The notes under the pieces: generated by a model
What the model saw: the letters and a program-made list of their open reading frames with translations, nothing else
The model's database searches: none
Told to the model about the DNA's origin: nothing
NCBI GenBank assembly: GCA_035252015.1
Contig: DATFDP010000213.1
Location: 1 to 25,505 of the forward strand
DNA length: 25,505 bases
Direction of reading: 5' to 3'
Source: JAICWP01 sp035252015
Lineage (GTDB): Bacteria; Acidobacteriota; Terriglobia; Terriglobales; Acidobacteriaceae
Translations under genes and position numbers: made by a program
In this document: positions 17,086 through 25,505 of the stretch, one piece after another
How positions within the stretch are numbered: position 1 is the stretch's first letter
How the letters are laid out: each line of letters starts with the position of its first letter

Positions 17086-17741
17086 GGCACGACCACGGTA
17101 TCGCCGGCCTGCAGATGGACGTTCTGCTGCAGGCTTCGGCCGCTGATAACCTGCTTGTAGTTAAAGGCAATGCGCTGGTGCGAACCATCGGGATTGAGGC
17201 GGAGGACATAGATGGCTCCGGTTTTGGCGAAGTCGCGAAATCCGCCCGCCATGGCCAGCGCATCCAGCACGGTAAGGGGCTGCCCCAGCACAAAAGAGCC
17301 GGGGTGCTCCACCTCGCCCACCACATTGAAGTGGCGGCTGCGCGCCTCCTGCACCATGACGGTGACGGTGGGATTCACCAGGTAGGCGGTCAGGCGGGAG
17401 CGAATGCTTTGCTGCAATTCGAGGGGCGTGAGGCCAGCCGCCTGCACCTCACCGATCAGCGGCAGCGAGACTCTGCCGTCAGGGCGGACCGGCACCTGAC
17501 GGCTGATTTCGTCTTCTTTCCAGACGTTTACCGTCAACAAGTCATTCGGCCCGATGACATATTCGGTCGCGGACGCTGGGCTGGCTGGATGGCTGGCTGC
17601 GGTTCCACTTTGCAGTCGGTCGCCCTCCACTTGAGCCCAGCAGAGCGGCAGAATCCAGCACATCGCAGCTAGCACCGCGACCACCTCGAATCCTGCCGCT
17701 CTGCCCCGGGACCCCACTTCATCTCGTAGCCTTCCGCTCAT
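17082..17741 (-). CDS. short OPX-family polysaccharide export protein (Wza/GumB-like)
   Basis: This is a 219-residue secreted protein. The ATG at 17741 is chosen for its AGGAG ribosome binding site 4 bp upstream; a longer frame to 17885 would run into the NusG-like gene. Signal-type segment 17-36 (EVVAVLAAMCWILPLCWA) comes first. The Poly_export domain spans about 60-132 (YVIGPNDLLTVNVWKEDEIS, VRPDGRVSLPLIGEV, AYLVNPTVTVMV). One SLBB domain spans about 138-219 (FNVVGEVEHPGSF, TVLDALAMAGGF). The protein stops directly after DTVVVP, with no C-terminal amphipathic helix as in E. coli Wza. It would form the periplasmic collar of the exporter and need a separate pore, supplied by the overlapping downstream barrel gene. 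The lipobox is unclear. Confidence 0.9.
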   Translation of the reverse strand: MSGRLRDEVGSRGRAAGFEVVAVLAAMCWILPLCWAQVEGDRLQSGTAASHPASPASATEYVIGPNDLLTVNVWKEDEISRQVPVRPDGRVSLPLIGEVQAAGLTPLELQQSIRSRLTAYLVNPTVTVMVQEARSRHFNVVGEVEHPGSFVLGQPLTVLDALAMAGGFRDFAKTGAIYVLRLNPDGSHQRIAFNYKQVISGRSLQQNVHLQAGDTVVVP

Positions 17742-17757
17742 GCCGCTCCTGACCGGG

Positions 17758-18303
17758 CTACGCTGCTTCCACGTCATAGCCCTCGATGAAAACCGATACC
17801 GAGCGCTGAATAAGTTCGACGGAAACCACCAGGGTGGAGGCACCCTTATGCGAGTTGAGGATGCCTTCCACCCCATCGAGCACACCTCCCCTTATACGAA
17901 TGCGCTGTCCTGCTTTAAGAAATGGGCAAGGAAAGAAACGATCTCGCTGCTGCATCACGGCGCGCACCTGCTCGATTTCCTGATCGGGAACCGTAGAGAG
18001 CTCATCCCACTTCCCCACAAAATTGAGCACGCCGGGGGTTTGGAGGACGTGCAGTCGCGTGGCAGGTTCGGGCAAGATGTGGACGAACAGATAGCATGGA
18101 AACAGAGGCAGGGCGACTTCCTTGCGCCGGTCGCTCCAGCGATGCACCTCGCGGATGAGAGGAAGGAATGTCTCAATCCCCGCCTGCTGCAAGCCAAGGT
18201 CAATGCGCTTCTCGTGCCGTGCCCGGGTGTGGACGGCATACCAATGCTGGCCGGCATGAATTGCCGGGGTGCCGTGGTGCGGAAGTTCAGCTACTTCAGC
18301 CAT
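17758..18303 (-). CDS. UpxY/RfaH-type NusG paralogue (transcription antiterminator)
   Basis: This is a 181-residue protein. The NGN domain spans about 20-118 (HWYAVHTRARHEKRIDLGLQQAG, FLPLIREVHRWSDRRKEVALPLFPCYLFV). It is followed by a KOW-type segment at about 128-160 (FLKAGQRIRIRGGVLDGVEGIL). The W-S-D-R-x-K-E-x-x-x-P-L-F-P-x-Y signature and position at the head of a polysaccharide operon fit UpxY/LoaP/RfaH specialised NusG paralogues rather than housekeeping NusG. These bind RNA polymerase and let it read through long, poorly translated operons. The target is probably this locus of about 18 kb. I did not find a convincing ops-like recruitment element. The OPX gene starts 16 bp downstream. 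ATG 18303 has a weak ribosome binding site. Confidence 0.88.
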   Translation of the reverse strand: MAEVAELPHHGTPAIHAGQHWYAVHTRARHEKRIDLGLQQAGIETFLPLIREVHRWSDRRKEVALPLFPCYLFVHILPEPATRLHVLQTPGVLNFVGKWDELSTVPDQEIEQVRAVMQQRDRFFPCPFLKAGQRIRIRGGVLDGVEGILNSHKGASTLVVSVELIQRSVSVFIEGYDVEAA

Positions 18304-18386
18304 GGCTCTGCCGTCTGAGTCCCAATCGGAGCTGACACGAACCTGTTTGATGGTTTGACGCGGCCCGAAAATAGCCCTATCGGCCT

Positions 18387-18818
18387 CTAGGAGCAGGAAA
18401 AGGAAACTTTCTTCTCAGGAAAGGAAGAGGCCTCTGAATCGTCAAGACTGCCAAAAGTGCTGGCAATGCCCAGTCCCATCGCCTCACCGACCGGCTCCAC
18501 ACGAACTACGCTGCCGGTGGAACACAGCCGCACGGCGGGGCCTTGGGGATTAAATGGCGGCAGGAGCACCATCAACTCCACCGCGCTGGCCACAGGAGGT
18601 AAGGCATGGAAAGCAATCACAAACAGGCCGCCTGTGCTGATGTCTCGACAAAATCCTGCGCCTTCGCAGGCGGTCTGCCGGTCATCCATCCAACGAAAAA
18701 GAACCGGGATCTCCAGGACAAACCTGCGGGTTCGTCTTCGCTCCGCGCCAGTGTTTGCGATGTGCGTTGGCACCCGCTGCCGACCCTCTGCAATCGAAAA
18801 AGTTAGAGATTCAGACAC
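18387..18818 (-). CDS. PilZ-domain protein (probable c-di-GMP receptor)
   Basis: This is a 143-residue protein. The PilZ c-di-GMP signature is present: R-x-x-x-R as RRTRR (28-32) and D-x-S-x-x-G as DISTGG (59-64), joined by VLEIPVLFRW. The region after it (VELMVLLPPFNPQG, STGSVVRVEPVGEAMGLGIAS) fits the remaining barrel strands. It is a stand-alone PilZ protein with no other domain. As the first gene on the strand, 83 bp before the NusG-like gene, it likely connects c-di-GMP level to synthesis or export of the polymer. The start is GTG 18818, which has no ribosome binding site, so the N-terminal 20 residues are uncertain. The gap at 18304-18386 shows no clear element. Confidence 0.85.
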   Translation of the reverse strand: MSESLTFSIAEGRQRVPTHIANTGAERRRTRRFVLEIPVLFRWMDDRQTACEGAGFCRDISTGGLFVIAFHALPPVASAVELMVLLPPFNPQGPAVRLCSTGSVVRVEPVGEAMGLGIASTFGSLDDSEASSFPEKKVSFSCS

Positions 18819-19084
18819 GACCGCAGCATAAGCGGACGGGGTGGGCGCGACAAGAAACTGAAAGTCACACCGCCGATTGGTGCGGAAACGAGGCGTTCAT
18901 TGTTACCGGCGGGTGCCTCGGACTGCCCATGGACAACTGTGGAGGATTAGGCCCCTCGGCCTAGGGACTATCGTCTCATTCGCGTGTCACAGGAGTGCTC
19001 GAAGGGCTGTGAATCCCGCTACCGGCGCGCTGTTCCAAAGGACGAAATCTTCTTTTATGGCAACAGTCGCCCGGCCCTGACCGT

Positions 19085-19101
19085 TGTTCCATCTTGGAAC
19101 A
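19085..19101. promoter_or_regulatory. operator-like dyad TGTTCC-N5-GGAACA
   Basis: A perfect 6+6 bp inverted repeat with a 5-bp spacer (ATCTT) lies 65 bp before the LuxR-type start codon and 14 bp before the CRP-like site. The size and symmetry fit a dimeric regulator. The binding protein is unknown; autoregulation by the adjacent LuxR-type protein is a guess. Confidence 0.35.
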
Positions 19102-19114
19102 CAGCGTTAATCAG

Positions 19115-19130
19115 TGTGACCGCAATCACA
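19115..19130. promoter_or_regulatory. CRP/FNR-type binding site
   Basis: TGTGACCGCAATCACA is an exact match to the CRP consensus TGTGA-N6-TCACA. It is centred 43 bp upstream of the LuxR-type ATG at 19166. A Crp-family regulator, possibly nucleotide-responsive, would be expected to bind here. Whether it activates or represses depends on the transcription start, which I cannot place. Confidence 0.55.
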
Positions 19131-19165
19131 TACCTAAAGGGTAGAGCCCTGGAGATAATACGAAT

Positions 19166-20200
19166 ATGGCCGGCGATATCTTCCACGATCACGTCGATGT
19201 CCGTGTGCTGATTGCCGACTGCACTTACATGGGCAGCCAGCTTCTAGCCGAGGCCCTGCGCCGGGAAGGCCGCTTCAACGTCATCGGCTGCGCGGCGACC
19301 TGGGCCGAAGTCGCAACCTCCATGCCAGCTGGGCCACAAGTAATCGTGCTGGCCGCCGATTTTGAAAAGCCGGGTGGCGGGCTGGAGATCCCCGCCAAAA
19401 TCGCGGGCCAGACCTGCCCGGCGGTCGTGGTCCTACTTGATGAGGCCGGCGATTCCGGGCTCATTGTGCGGGCGTTTCGCGCCGGTGCCCGCGGGGTGTT
19501 CAGCCGGTCTCAATCCCTGGCGGAGATGTGCAAGTGCATTGCATGTGTGGCCCGCGGGCAGATCTGGGCCAGCGGAGAACAGATCAATTACGTCCTAGAA
19601 GGCCTGAAACACTCGCTGGTTCCCCATTCCTCCACCGGATCCGGCATGAGCCTGCTCTCCCAGCGGGAGCAGCAAGTGGTGCGCTATTTGTGCGACGGGC
19701 TGAGCAACCGCGAGATCGCCCGCGCCCTAGGCCTGAGCGAGCACACGGTCAAGAACCATCTTCTACGTATCTATGCCAAGCTGGGCGTGGACAGCCGTAT
19801 AGAGCTCATGTTCTCTGTCTTAGGCCGTGTTTCGTCCACGGACCCGCTGGCGGATTTTCCATCGTCGGGCAGCGATGCGGAACAGTTCCAGTGGTATTTG
19901 CAGTGCTCGCAGCGTTCGGCGCAGGCACAATACATGTTGGGGAAAATGTGCTCTTACGGCTCCGGCACCGGCCAGGATCCCTTTGCCGCGTACACCTGGT
20001 TGTTGCGGTCAGAAAGAGGGGCAACGGACCTGATCGGTAAGTGTCGTGCCATACGTGAGGTGCTGGGTAGCCATCTAACTCCCGAACAGCGCAAGCGGGC
20101 TGAAACCAGCGCGGCCGGCCAATTACGCGGAGCGCCTTCTGACACCTTGCTAGAGCCGGACCAAAGGCCGCGTTTGTCGGTACCGAACAAGAATTCCTAG
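19166..20200 (+). CDS. LuxR/NarL-type regulator with degenerate receiver domain and C-terminal Sel1-like repeat
   Basis: This is a 344-residue protein. Residues about 10-130 have a CheY-like fold (VRVLIADCTYMG, PQVIVLAADFE, AVVVLLDEAGDSGLIVRAFRAGARGVFSRS). The usual second acidic residue is Cys19, the phospho-acceptor Asp position reads Ala, and the Thr and Lys positions are Leu and Arg. Phosphorylation is therefore unlikely. Residues 162-218 are a textbook LuxR HTH (LSQREQQVVRYLCDGLSNRE, EHTVKNHLLRIYAKLGV). Residues about 252-288 match one Sel1 repeat (AQAQYMLGKMCSYGSGTG, DPFAAYTWLL), a protein-binding TPR-like unit rarely joined to LuxR regulators. The start ATG 19166 has GGAG 11 bp upstream. 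It is divergent from the EPS operon, so it probably controls that operon. Confidence 0.9.
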   Translation: MAGDIFHDHVDVRVLIADCTYMGSQLLAEALRREGRFNVIGCAATWAEVATSMPAGPQVIVLAADFEKPGGGLEIPAKIAGQTCPAVVVLLDEAGDSGLIVRAFRAGARGVFSRSQSLAEMCKCIACVARGQIWASGEQINYVLEGLKHSLVPHSSTGSGMSLLSQREQQVVRYLCDGLSNREIARALGLSEHTVKNHLLRIYAKLGVDSRIELMFSVLGRVSSTDPLADFPSSGSDAEQFQWYLQCSQRSAQAQYMLGKMCSYGSGTGQDPFAAYTWLLRSERGATDLIGKCRAIREVLGSHLTPEQRKRAETSAAGQLRGAPSDTLLEPDQRPRLSVPNKNS

Positions 20201-20234
20201 CGCTCAAGGTCGAGAGCGCCCGCTCATGAGAGCG
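20200..20234 (+). terminator. tandem small hairpins after LuxR-type gene
   Basis: GCGCTC (20200-20205) pairs with GAGCGC (20214-20219), and CGCTC (20221-20225) with GAGCG (20230-20234). They start at the stop codon. There is no T-run, so this is not a standard intrinsic terminator. The rest of the gap to 20380 shows only the VOC gene's ribosome binding site (AGGAGG at 20370-20375). Confidence 0.3.
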
Positions 20235-20380
20235 CAAGCTGCTGCCTGCATTTTCCTCATGCACTACCATCGGTGATTGGGTTCCGAGATCCTGCGTTTG
20301 GCATCGAGCAATAGCTGATGAGACAATACATTTCCTGCCGGGGTTCGCCTGGTATTTCCCAATTAGAACAGGAGGTCCTG

Positions 20381-20755
20381 ATGCCGCCCACTCGCGCTAA
20401 CGGCAAAATCTGCTACGTCGAAATGCCCACAACCGATATTGCGCGCTCGGCCGATTTCTATGAAGCGGTATTCGGCTGGAAAATCCGCAAGCGCGGCGAT
20501 GGCGCCACTGCATTCGACGATGGCGTGGGCGAGGTGAGCGGCGCTTGGGTGATGGGGCGCCCGAGTTCGGCGAAGCCCGGCCTGCTGATTTACATCATGG
20601 TGGACAGCGTGGAGGCGACTATTAAGAAAGTAATCGCGAACGGCGGAACGATCGTGCAACCGCTGGGCGCGGACGCGCCCGAGATCACCGCCCGCTTCGC
20701 CGATCCCGCAGGAAACATTCTCGGGCTGTACCAGGAGCCTGGTCAGGGAAGTTAG
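20381..20755 (+). CDS. VOC (glyoxalase/bleomycin-resistance fold) family protein
   Basis: This is a 124-residue single-domain protein. ATG 20381 has a strong AGGAGG ribosome binding site 5 bp upstream; an earlier ATG at 20318 is unlikely. VOC half-module features are ICYVEMPTTDIARSADFYEAVFGW at the start, LLIYIMVDSVEATIKKVIANGG in the middle and ARFADPAGNILGLYQE at the end. The final Glu of the last motif and the early His/Glu positions (YVEMP) could bind metal. Such small proteins include lyases, dioxygenases and resistance proteins, so the substrate cannot be named. Its neighbours give no link to the EPS locus. Confidence 0.85.
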   Translation: MPPTRANGKICYVEMPTTDIARSADFYEAVFGWKIRKRGDGATAFDDGVGEVSGAWVMGRPSSAKPGLLIYIMVDSVEATIKKVIANGGTIVQPLGADAPEITARFADPAGNILGLYQEPGQGS

Positions 20756-20797
20756 CAGCTTGCAAACGCTCTTCCTTCCATTCACTGAAATCGGCCT

Positions 20798-20816
20798 GCC
20801 GTTCCGCCGAAACGGC
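20798..20816. terminator. hairpin between convergent genes
   Basis: GCCGTT (20798-20803) and AACGGC (20811-20816) form a 6-bp stem with a 7-bp loop, between the VOC stop and the stop of the small leftward frame. No T-tract follows on either strand, so termination is only a possibility. Confidence 0.3.
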
Positions 20817-21010
20817 TATCGGCTGGTAGCTATCACAAGATAGGCGCGGTCTCCTGCTTCAGCGTTGCGGCGATCACGTTCGCTTTCGGCGGCTGCACGT
20901 GTCTCATAGGTACAGGGCGGTGGTATCTCCGCCGTGGTGTTAATGCGCATGGGATTGACGATGACGTGATAGCGGGGGGTGGCGGGAAGGTTCGCAGCAG
21001 TATCGGTCAT
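20816..21010 (-). CDS. possible small hypothetical protein
   Basis: This is a 64-residue frame from ATG 21010 whose composition looks protein-like (YHVIVNPMRINTTAEIPP, CTYETRAAAESERDRRNAEAG, DRAYLVIATS). The middle is a charged helix and there is no signal peptide. I do not recognise a family. No ribosome binding site precedes the ATG, and the start directly abuts the stop (TAA) of another short leftward frame at 21011-21196, so coupling or a decayed gene is possible. An overlapping rightward frame is less convincing. Confidence 0.4.
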   Translation of the reverse strand: MTDTAANLPATPRYHVIVNPMRINTTAEIPPPCTYETRAAAESERDRRNAEAGDRAYLVIATSR

Positions 21011-21105
21011 TTAATGATTTTTAGATGTCAACAGCACAAAGACGCCTCCGTCGTGGTGCGAGATGCGGGAGGAGAATTCGAGGTTGTCATCAATCGTGCC
21101 AATTT

Positions 21106-21131
21106 CGATTGGCTCTGCCCAGAGCCAATCG
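21106..21131. repeat. perfect 12-bp inverted repeat
   Basis: CGATTGGCTCTG (21106-21117) and CAGAGCCAATCG (21120-21131) are exact inverted repeats separated by 2 bp. They lie in the 212-bp stretch 21011-21222 that otherwise holds only weak short frames. It could be an operator or a strong hairpin; no T-run is adjacent. Confidence 0.6.
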
Positions 21132-21222
21132 TGATAGCGCGACGCCTGGCCGATTCGGGGTTGGCCCGGGCGATCCTTGCACCGATCATTGGCCAAGTTA
21201 ACTGGTTGGCGCGGCGGCGGAT

Positions 21223-21813
21223 CTACTGCGTAACTTCATTCCGGCTGCGGGCCCACATTTGTTCGAAGGCCTGCTGGAAGGCGTGCACCTGGGTGGGGTC
21301 GGTGGTGAAGTGCGCGTTGTTGTCCTGCTGCTTCAGTCCTGAAGGCGACCAGTTGGCGCTGCCGTCGCGCAGCAGCTTGCCATCCACCACATAGGCCTTC
21401 AGGTGCATCAGATTGTGCTCGTTGGAATCCTTCACCCGCACCTGAACGTTAGGCTGCCGGTGAAACATGTCGGTGAGGGAGCGCTGATGATGCAGATCGG
21501 CTTCCCGCTGCTCCTCCTGGAACTGGGAGCGATCGCGATAGATACGTACTTTCACGCCGCGGTGAGCGGCCTCGATGATGGCATCGGCCAGGTAGCGGTC
21601 GGTAAAAGAATACATGGCGATATCGAGAGTGTGCCGCGCCTGTGCGATCTGCTCCAAGTCAAGCTGCTCGAGGTTTTCCGCGGGTGCGAAGTGGTTGCCG
21701 GCCTGGGTTTCCGCTGCCATGGCGGGCCGGGGAGCGCGGTCCAGCGCCGGCTGGTACTGGTAAAAGGCGGTTGCCGCCAGAGCCAGCAGGGCAATGTAGA
21801 CGATTCGGCGCAT
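21223..21813 (-). CDS. phospholipase D-like (Nuc-type) exported protein
   Basis: This is a 196-residue protein from ATG 21813, chosen for the AGAGGA ribosome binding site 8 bp upstream and the resulting signal anchor MRRIVYIALLALAATAFYQY. A single HKD motif is present: HLKAYVVD (137-144: His137, Lys139, Asp144) followed by GSANWSPSG (151-159). LDIAMYSFTDRYLADAIIEAAHRGVKVRIYRD is the typical N-terminal part of the PLD fold. With one HKD motif and about 190 residues it matches Nuc-type endonucleases that dimerise to form the active site. It is probably periplasmic or membrane-anchored. The substrate could be DNA or a phosphodiester lipid. It is 81 bp from the ThiL stop on the same strand. Confidence 0.85.
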   Translation of the reverse strand: MRRIVYIALLALAATAFYQYQPALDRAPRPAMAAETQAGNHFAPAENLEQLDLEQIAQARHTLDIAMYSFTDRYLADAIIEAAHRGVKVRIYRDRSQFQEEQREADLHHQRSLTDMFHRQPNVQVRVKDSNEHNLMHLKAYVVDGKLLRDGSANWSPSGLKQQDNNAHFTTDPTQVHAFQQAFEQMWARSRNEVTQ

Positions 21814-21894
21814 CAGGCAGTCCTCTGCTCCAGTCGTTCTTTTATGCGAAAGGCGGCCAAACGGCAATATCCCGGGGGTACAGAGACGCTTGCG

Positions 21895-22902
21895 TTACCG
21901 TCGGCGGACAAAATGCTCCCAACCCCTAGCCGGCAGGCCACGTTCCTTACCCCTCTCAAGCAGCACAATTCTGCGGCCGGGGGTGATTTCGCCGATTCGA
22001 GTCACAAGCACGTCCGATATGTGGGAAGGTACCTTGCCCCTCGCGGCAAACAGCAGCTCATAGTCTTCGCCACCGTGCAGGGCGAAACGCAGGTTAGGCG
22101 AGCCCCCGGCGACGGGCAGCCTTTCCGCGTAAATGCGTGCTCCCACGCCGCTTTCATCGCACAGATGTCGCAGGTCGGTGGAAAGACCATCGCTCAGATC
22201 AATCATGGCCTCAGCCAGCTTTCTTACGCGCAAGGCACGGCCCGCGGAAAGGCGTGGCGTGGGAAAGAAGTGGGCGGGGTAGCGGCCAGGCTGAGGCTTC
22301 TTGAGCGAACCCCTTAGCAGGCGCTCGAGCAGCAGCGCGGAGCCGCCCAATTCGCCGGTAACATAGAGCGAATCCCCGGGATAAGCACCCGAGCGCAGCA
22401 CAGCAGTGCCTTTGGGTGCCGAGCCTACAACGATGATGTCGGCTAGAACGCCTGCGGGCGATTGGGCGGTATCGCCACCGGCCAGCGGCACTCTATATTT
22501 CTTGGCCAGAGCCAGGAAGCCGCGCAGGAAGCCATCCACCCAGCGCTGCGGGAGCTTGGCGGGCAGAGCCAGGGAGAGAAAGGCCGCGAGCGGCTCGCCG
22601 CCCATGGCGGCAATGTCGCTCAGACCGCGGGCCAGGCAGCGGTGGCCCACGGATTCCGGCGGGTGCCAATTTCGCCGGAAATGCACGCCCTCCAGGCTGA
22701 AGTCGGTGGTAACCAATAGCTGGTGACCATGGGGCACCTGGAGCACGGCACAGTCGTCCCCTATTCCCTTAAACAGGCCGGCAACCCCGGGGCGGATCCC
22801 TGCCGTCAGACTAGTGTCACTTCGCCTGAATCCTGGGACAGGCCCGTAAGTTCGCGCCTGACGGGCAATTCGCTCGATAAGTGTTTTCTCGGGCAAGGGC
22901 AC
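21895..22902 (-). CDS. thiL: thiamine-monophosphate kinase
   Basis: This is a protein of about 335 residues of the PurM/ThiL fold. ThiL phosphorylates thiamine monophosphate with ATP to give the active cofactor thiamine diphosphate in the cytosol. Motifs in order: LIERIARQ, GIGDDCAVL (Mg/ATP), TTDFSLEGVHFRRNW, ARGLSDIAAMGGEP, LAGGDTAQSP, YVTGELGGSALLLERLL, MIDLSDGLSTDLRHLC, and HGGEDYELLFA. These are all the characteristic blocks. The length is normal. The start is unsettled: GTG 22902 or TTG 22911; neither has a well-spaced ribosome binding site. The C-terminus is basic (FVRRR). It is unrelated to the EPS locus and is housekeeping. Confidence 0.93.
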   Translation of the reverse strand: MPLPEKTLIERIARQARTYGPVPGFRRSDTSLTAGIRPGVAGLFKGIGDDCAVLQVPHGHQLLVTTDFSLEGVHFRRNWHPPESVGHRCLARGLSDIAAMGGEPLAAFLSLALPAKLPQRWVDGFLRGFLALAKKYRVPLAGGDTAQSPAGVLADIIVVGSAPKGTAVLRSGAYPGDSLYVTGELGGSALLLERLLRGSLKKPQPGRYPAHFFPTPRLSAGRALRVRKLAEAMIDLSDGLSTDLRHLCDESGVGARIYAERLPVAGGSPNLRFALHGGEDYELLFAARGKVPSHISDVLVTRIGEITPGRRIVLLERGKERGLPARGWEHFVRRR

Positions 22903-25505
22903 GCCCCACAACTATAGCAAGCCGCCAGAAGGTAACCTGCGGATAGCCCAGTGGTACAAGAACTTAGACGCAACGAAACAGGTCACCCCGGTAATGGGAC
23001 CTAAGGGGTTTACCTCGTTGACAGGGGGGAATCTACTTTGTTACGGTGGCTCAGTTGTTTCCCCTTGGCTGCGGTCTGAAAGGCGGAAGTTGTTGTGGTT
23101 GTAGGGCCTTGGCCGCAAACAAACGAACCGACGGGCCTTAGCCGGTTCAACCGGGTTAAAGCGGCTACGTCATCAGACCTCTCCCCCTTTGAAGAGGAAG
23201 GCGTAACCGGGTTCCGAGAGGGGCCTTAGAACCAACGGCGGCCCGTTTTAGAGCAGTCAGATCCGGTGCCGTAGACGCCTAAGCGCATATAGGAGAACTA
23301 TTGCGTAAACGTTTCTACATACTTTTTGTAGCCCGGGACGCCGAGGGGCAGCTGCACAAGGTGCAGATCCCGGTCTATTACCTTTACGTCCTGGTGATCG
23401 GTGCAGCCATTGGTCTGCTGAGCGTTACAGGCATCATCGGCTCCTACACCCGCATGTTGAGCCAGGTCTCCCGCTTCAACCAGCTCAAGGATGAGACCGA
23501 CTCGCTCAGGGCGCGCTACTCCAAGCTGGAGCAGTCGGAACGCGAAAAAGATCTGCAGGTGGCATCGCTCGGCTCGCTGGCCAGCGAGGTTTCGGCCCTA
23601 TACGGCCTGAAGCCCGATCCCATTCTTACCAGCAGCCCCGCTGGAAATTTTGAAGACCAGCAGGTGGGCGTTTCCATGGACCAGCTGCATGCGCTGCGCA
23701 GCTCCGCGCTGAGCGGGGCCACCATGATTGCCATCGGGATGAACATCAGCCACCCGGTGAGCATGAACGACTGGATCCGCGCCTCGGCCGCGCCGGCTCT
23801 GTGGCCGGTGATGGGGCGCATCACCAGCTCGTTTGGCGAGCGCATTGATCCGTTCAACGGTGAAGGCGCCTTCCACCGCGGCGTGGACATTTCCTGCGAG
23901 TATGGTGAGCCGGTGATTGCGCCGGCCGATGGGGAGGTGGTTTTCGCCGACTTCATGAATGGTTATGGCCGCGCGATCATGGTGGAGCACGGACATGGGT
24001 TGAGCACGCTCTATGGCCACCTTTCCAGCTTCGCCGTAGTGGCTGGGCAGCAAGTGCACCGCGGGGACGTCATCGGTTACATCGGCGACAGCGGCCGCAG
24101 CACCGGCCCGCACCTGCACTACGAAGTACGCATCAACGATGTGCCGGTCAATCCCTACAAATACCTGCGCATCACTGTGGCCCGTGATTTTGGGATAGAG
24201 CACGGGTCGTAGAGGCAGTTTTCAGTTCTCCGTTCCCATTTTCCGCGCCGCTCTCTTCTTCCCTTCTCCAACCAAATGAAAACCGCAGAGGACGCGGAGG
24301 ACGGAGAGATAGTTTGAACTGATTCTATTTCAAGAACCTCAGCGTCCTCTGCGGTTATGGTTTAACGCGCGTGCGACGCTTCTTCTTGACGGGAGGAGCA
24401 GGGGAAGGCCCGGGTGTAGGCTGCGCTTCTGGGGCGACCACTTCCGGCGGAGGTTCGGCAAACACCTTCTTGATAAAATCCAGCGGCACGATCGCGGTCA
24501 GGGTCACGCGGTTTTTGTCCTGCACGATCTTCAAGCTGTCGAAAAAGGTTTTCACATCCTTGTCGCCCGGCCCAGCGGAGGCGATGGTAGGCTGCAGGCC
24601 ATGGAAGATGGTGAGCAGCGCTCCCAGCTTTTCCGCCATTAGCGAGGCGCGCGGCTCCTGCTGGAAAATAGCATCGGCGCGAACGTGAATGGCGCGCAGA
24701 AAACGCACCGAGGCCACCAGCACGGAGCCGCTCAGCAGTTGGCGATAGTCTGGGGGCAGCAGCGCGTCGATTACCTGTCCACCCGGCAGTTGCGCCGGAT
24801 TGCTCACGATGGCCCAGGCCAGGCTGCCAAAGGGCAGGCGCCGGTAGTATCGGCGCAGCAATGCGGGGCCGCCAAACGGAGACGCCAGCTTGCGCGAGCG
24901 GTCAATAATGCCGCGAATGACCTGGGGATCGTCGGAATTGGAAACCGCTACCGTTCCCACGGCCAGCATGGCCACACGCACAGTCCGGCCTTCCAGCGGG
25001 ATATCGAAGATCTGCACCCCCCGATAGTCATTCACCGAATGCGCCAGTTTGCCCAGATAAGCGGCTACGCGGCTTGAGTTCCAGCGGCCGGTAAACACTT
25101 CGGTGAAGCGCATCTCGGCTCCGGGAGCGGCAGGGGTACCCGGGTAATGCACGGCGAAGGCAGCTTCGTCCAGGTCACGCTCGAACTGGAAGCCGGTCTC
25201 CTTGATAAATTCGTCGTATTCGGGTTCGTGAGGGACAGACGGCACTTGCCCCAGGCGGTCCATGCGGCGTACCCATTTGAGGTCCACGTAGGCAAAGGCG
25301 TCGGCGCCGGGCAGCAGGCGGGCAGGTTCAGGAGGCGCCTGCTTGCGCAGGAATACCAGCACCACCAGGGCGGCGGCAAACAGAACAACGGCCAGAATAG
25401 TGAGGCGAGTGCGTCGCCGCATAGGCTGCTCTTACCCGTCCCGCCGTTCGCTTTGACTTCTAGCCCGAGCAGTAGCGCAACTGGTCATATTTGGGTAGAA
25501 TTTAT

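Larger units (their letters stand above)
18819..19165. promoter_or_regulatory. divergent regulatory region between PilZ/EPS operon and LuxR-type gene
   Basis: This 347-bp gap has no credible gene. It has three small dyads on the EPS side and middle: CGAGGC (18889-18894) with GCCTCG (18915-18920), and TAGGCC-CCTC-GGCCTA (18948-18963). Nearer the LuxR-type gene are a TGTTCC/GGAACA dyad and a CRP-type site, listed separately. No clear -35/-10 pair or sigma-54 element was found for the leftward operon by eye. The operon promoter is expected here because the PilZ gene is its first gene. Confidence 0.5.

Overview
The window looks like chromosomal DNA of a GC-rich, diderm, non-model bacterium. My best guess is Acidobacteriota (Terriglobia-like). 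This is inference: the outer-membrane export genes show a diderm, and the intergenic palindromic repeats (TTCGTATCRGGGCA...TAAAGCCG...GGCTGAAGC) and the long AACCGCAGAGGACGC hairpin resemble dispersed elements I associate with that phylum. No rRNA or marker gene is present to confirm it.

Positions 1-18818 (minus strand) hold one long exopolysaccharide/capsule locus of the Wzx/Wzy type, read from right to left. A PilZ protein and an UpxY/RfaH-type NusG paralogue head it. Next come the export and chain-length genes: a short OPX protein, an outer-membrane beta-barrel, a Wzc-like PCP protein, a BY-kinase-like ATPase and a priming sugar-phosphate transferase. A three-gene set resembling WbpB/WbpD/WbpE (WlbA/B/C) for a diacetamido-uronic acid nucleotide sugar follows. 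Then come a family 2 glycosyltransferase, an FkbM methyltransferase, a secreted beta-helix protein, the Wzx flippase, GT4 and GT2 glycosyltransferases, a small secreted protein and a Wzy/O-antigen-ligase-like protein cut by the left edge. Many junctions are ATGA/GTGA overlaps, so an operon with translational coupling is likely. Two copies of one palindromic repeat interrupt it (5387-5528, 9207-9372).

Positions 18819-19165 are a divergent regulatory region with a perfect CRP-type dyad and a second dyad. They lie in front of a rightward LuxR-type regulator with a degenerate receiver domain and a Sel1-like tail, probably the local regulator of the locus.

Positions 20201-25505 are more ordinary: a VOC/glyoxalase protein, a possible tiny orphan, a periplasmic PLD-type nuclease-like protein, ThiL, a membrane-anchored M23 peptidase and an unrecognised anchored protein. 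A 389-bp gap before the peptidase has a strong-looking promoter and a highly structured stretch that could be a non-coding RNA or a long leader.

How the genes would work together: the sugar transferase loads undecaprenyl phosphate, glycosyltransferases extend the unit, Wzx flips it and Wzy polymerises it. Wzc and the kinase set chain length, and the OPX protein plus beta-barrel export it. Regulation probably combines c-di-GMP (PilZ), antitermination (UpxY) and the LuxR-type protein. The most unusual features are the degenerate GGDEF-like domain fused to the priming transferase, the OPX/beta-barrel split, the REC-HTH-Sel1 regulator with its CRP-like site, and the structured region at about 23050-23290.
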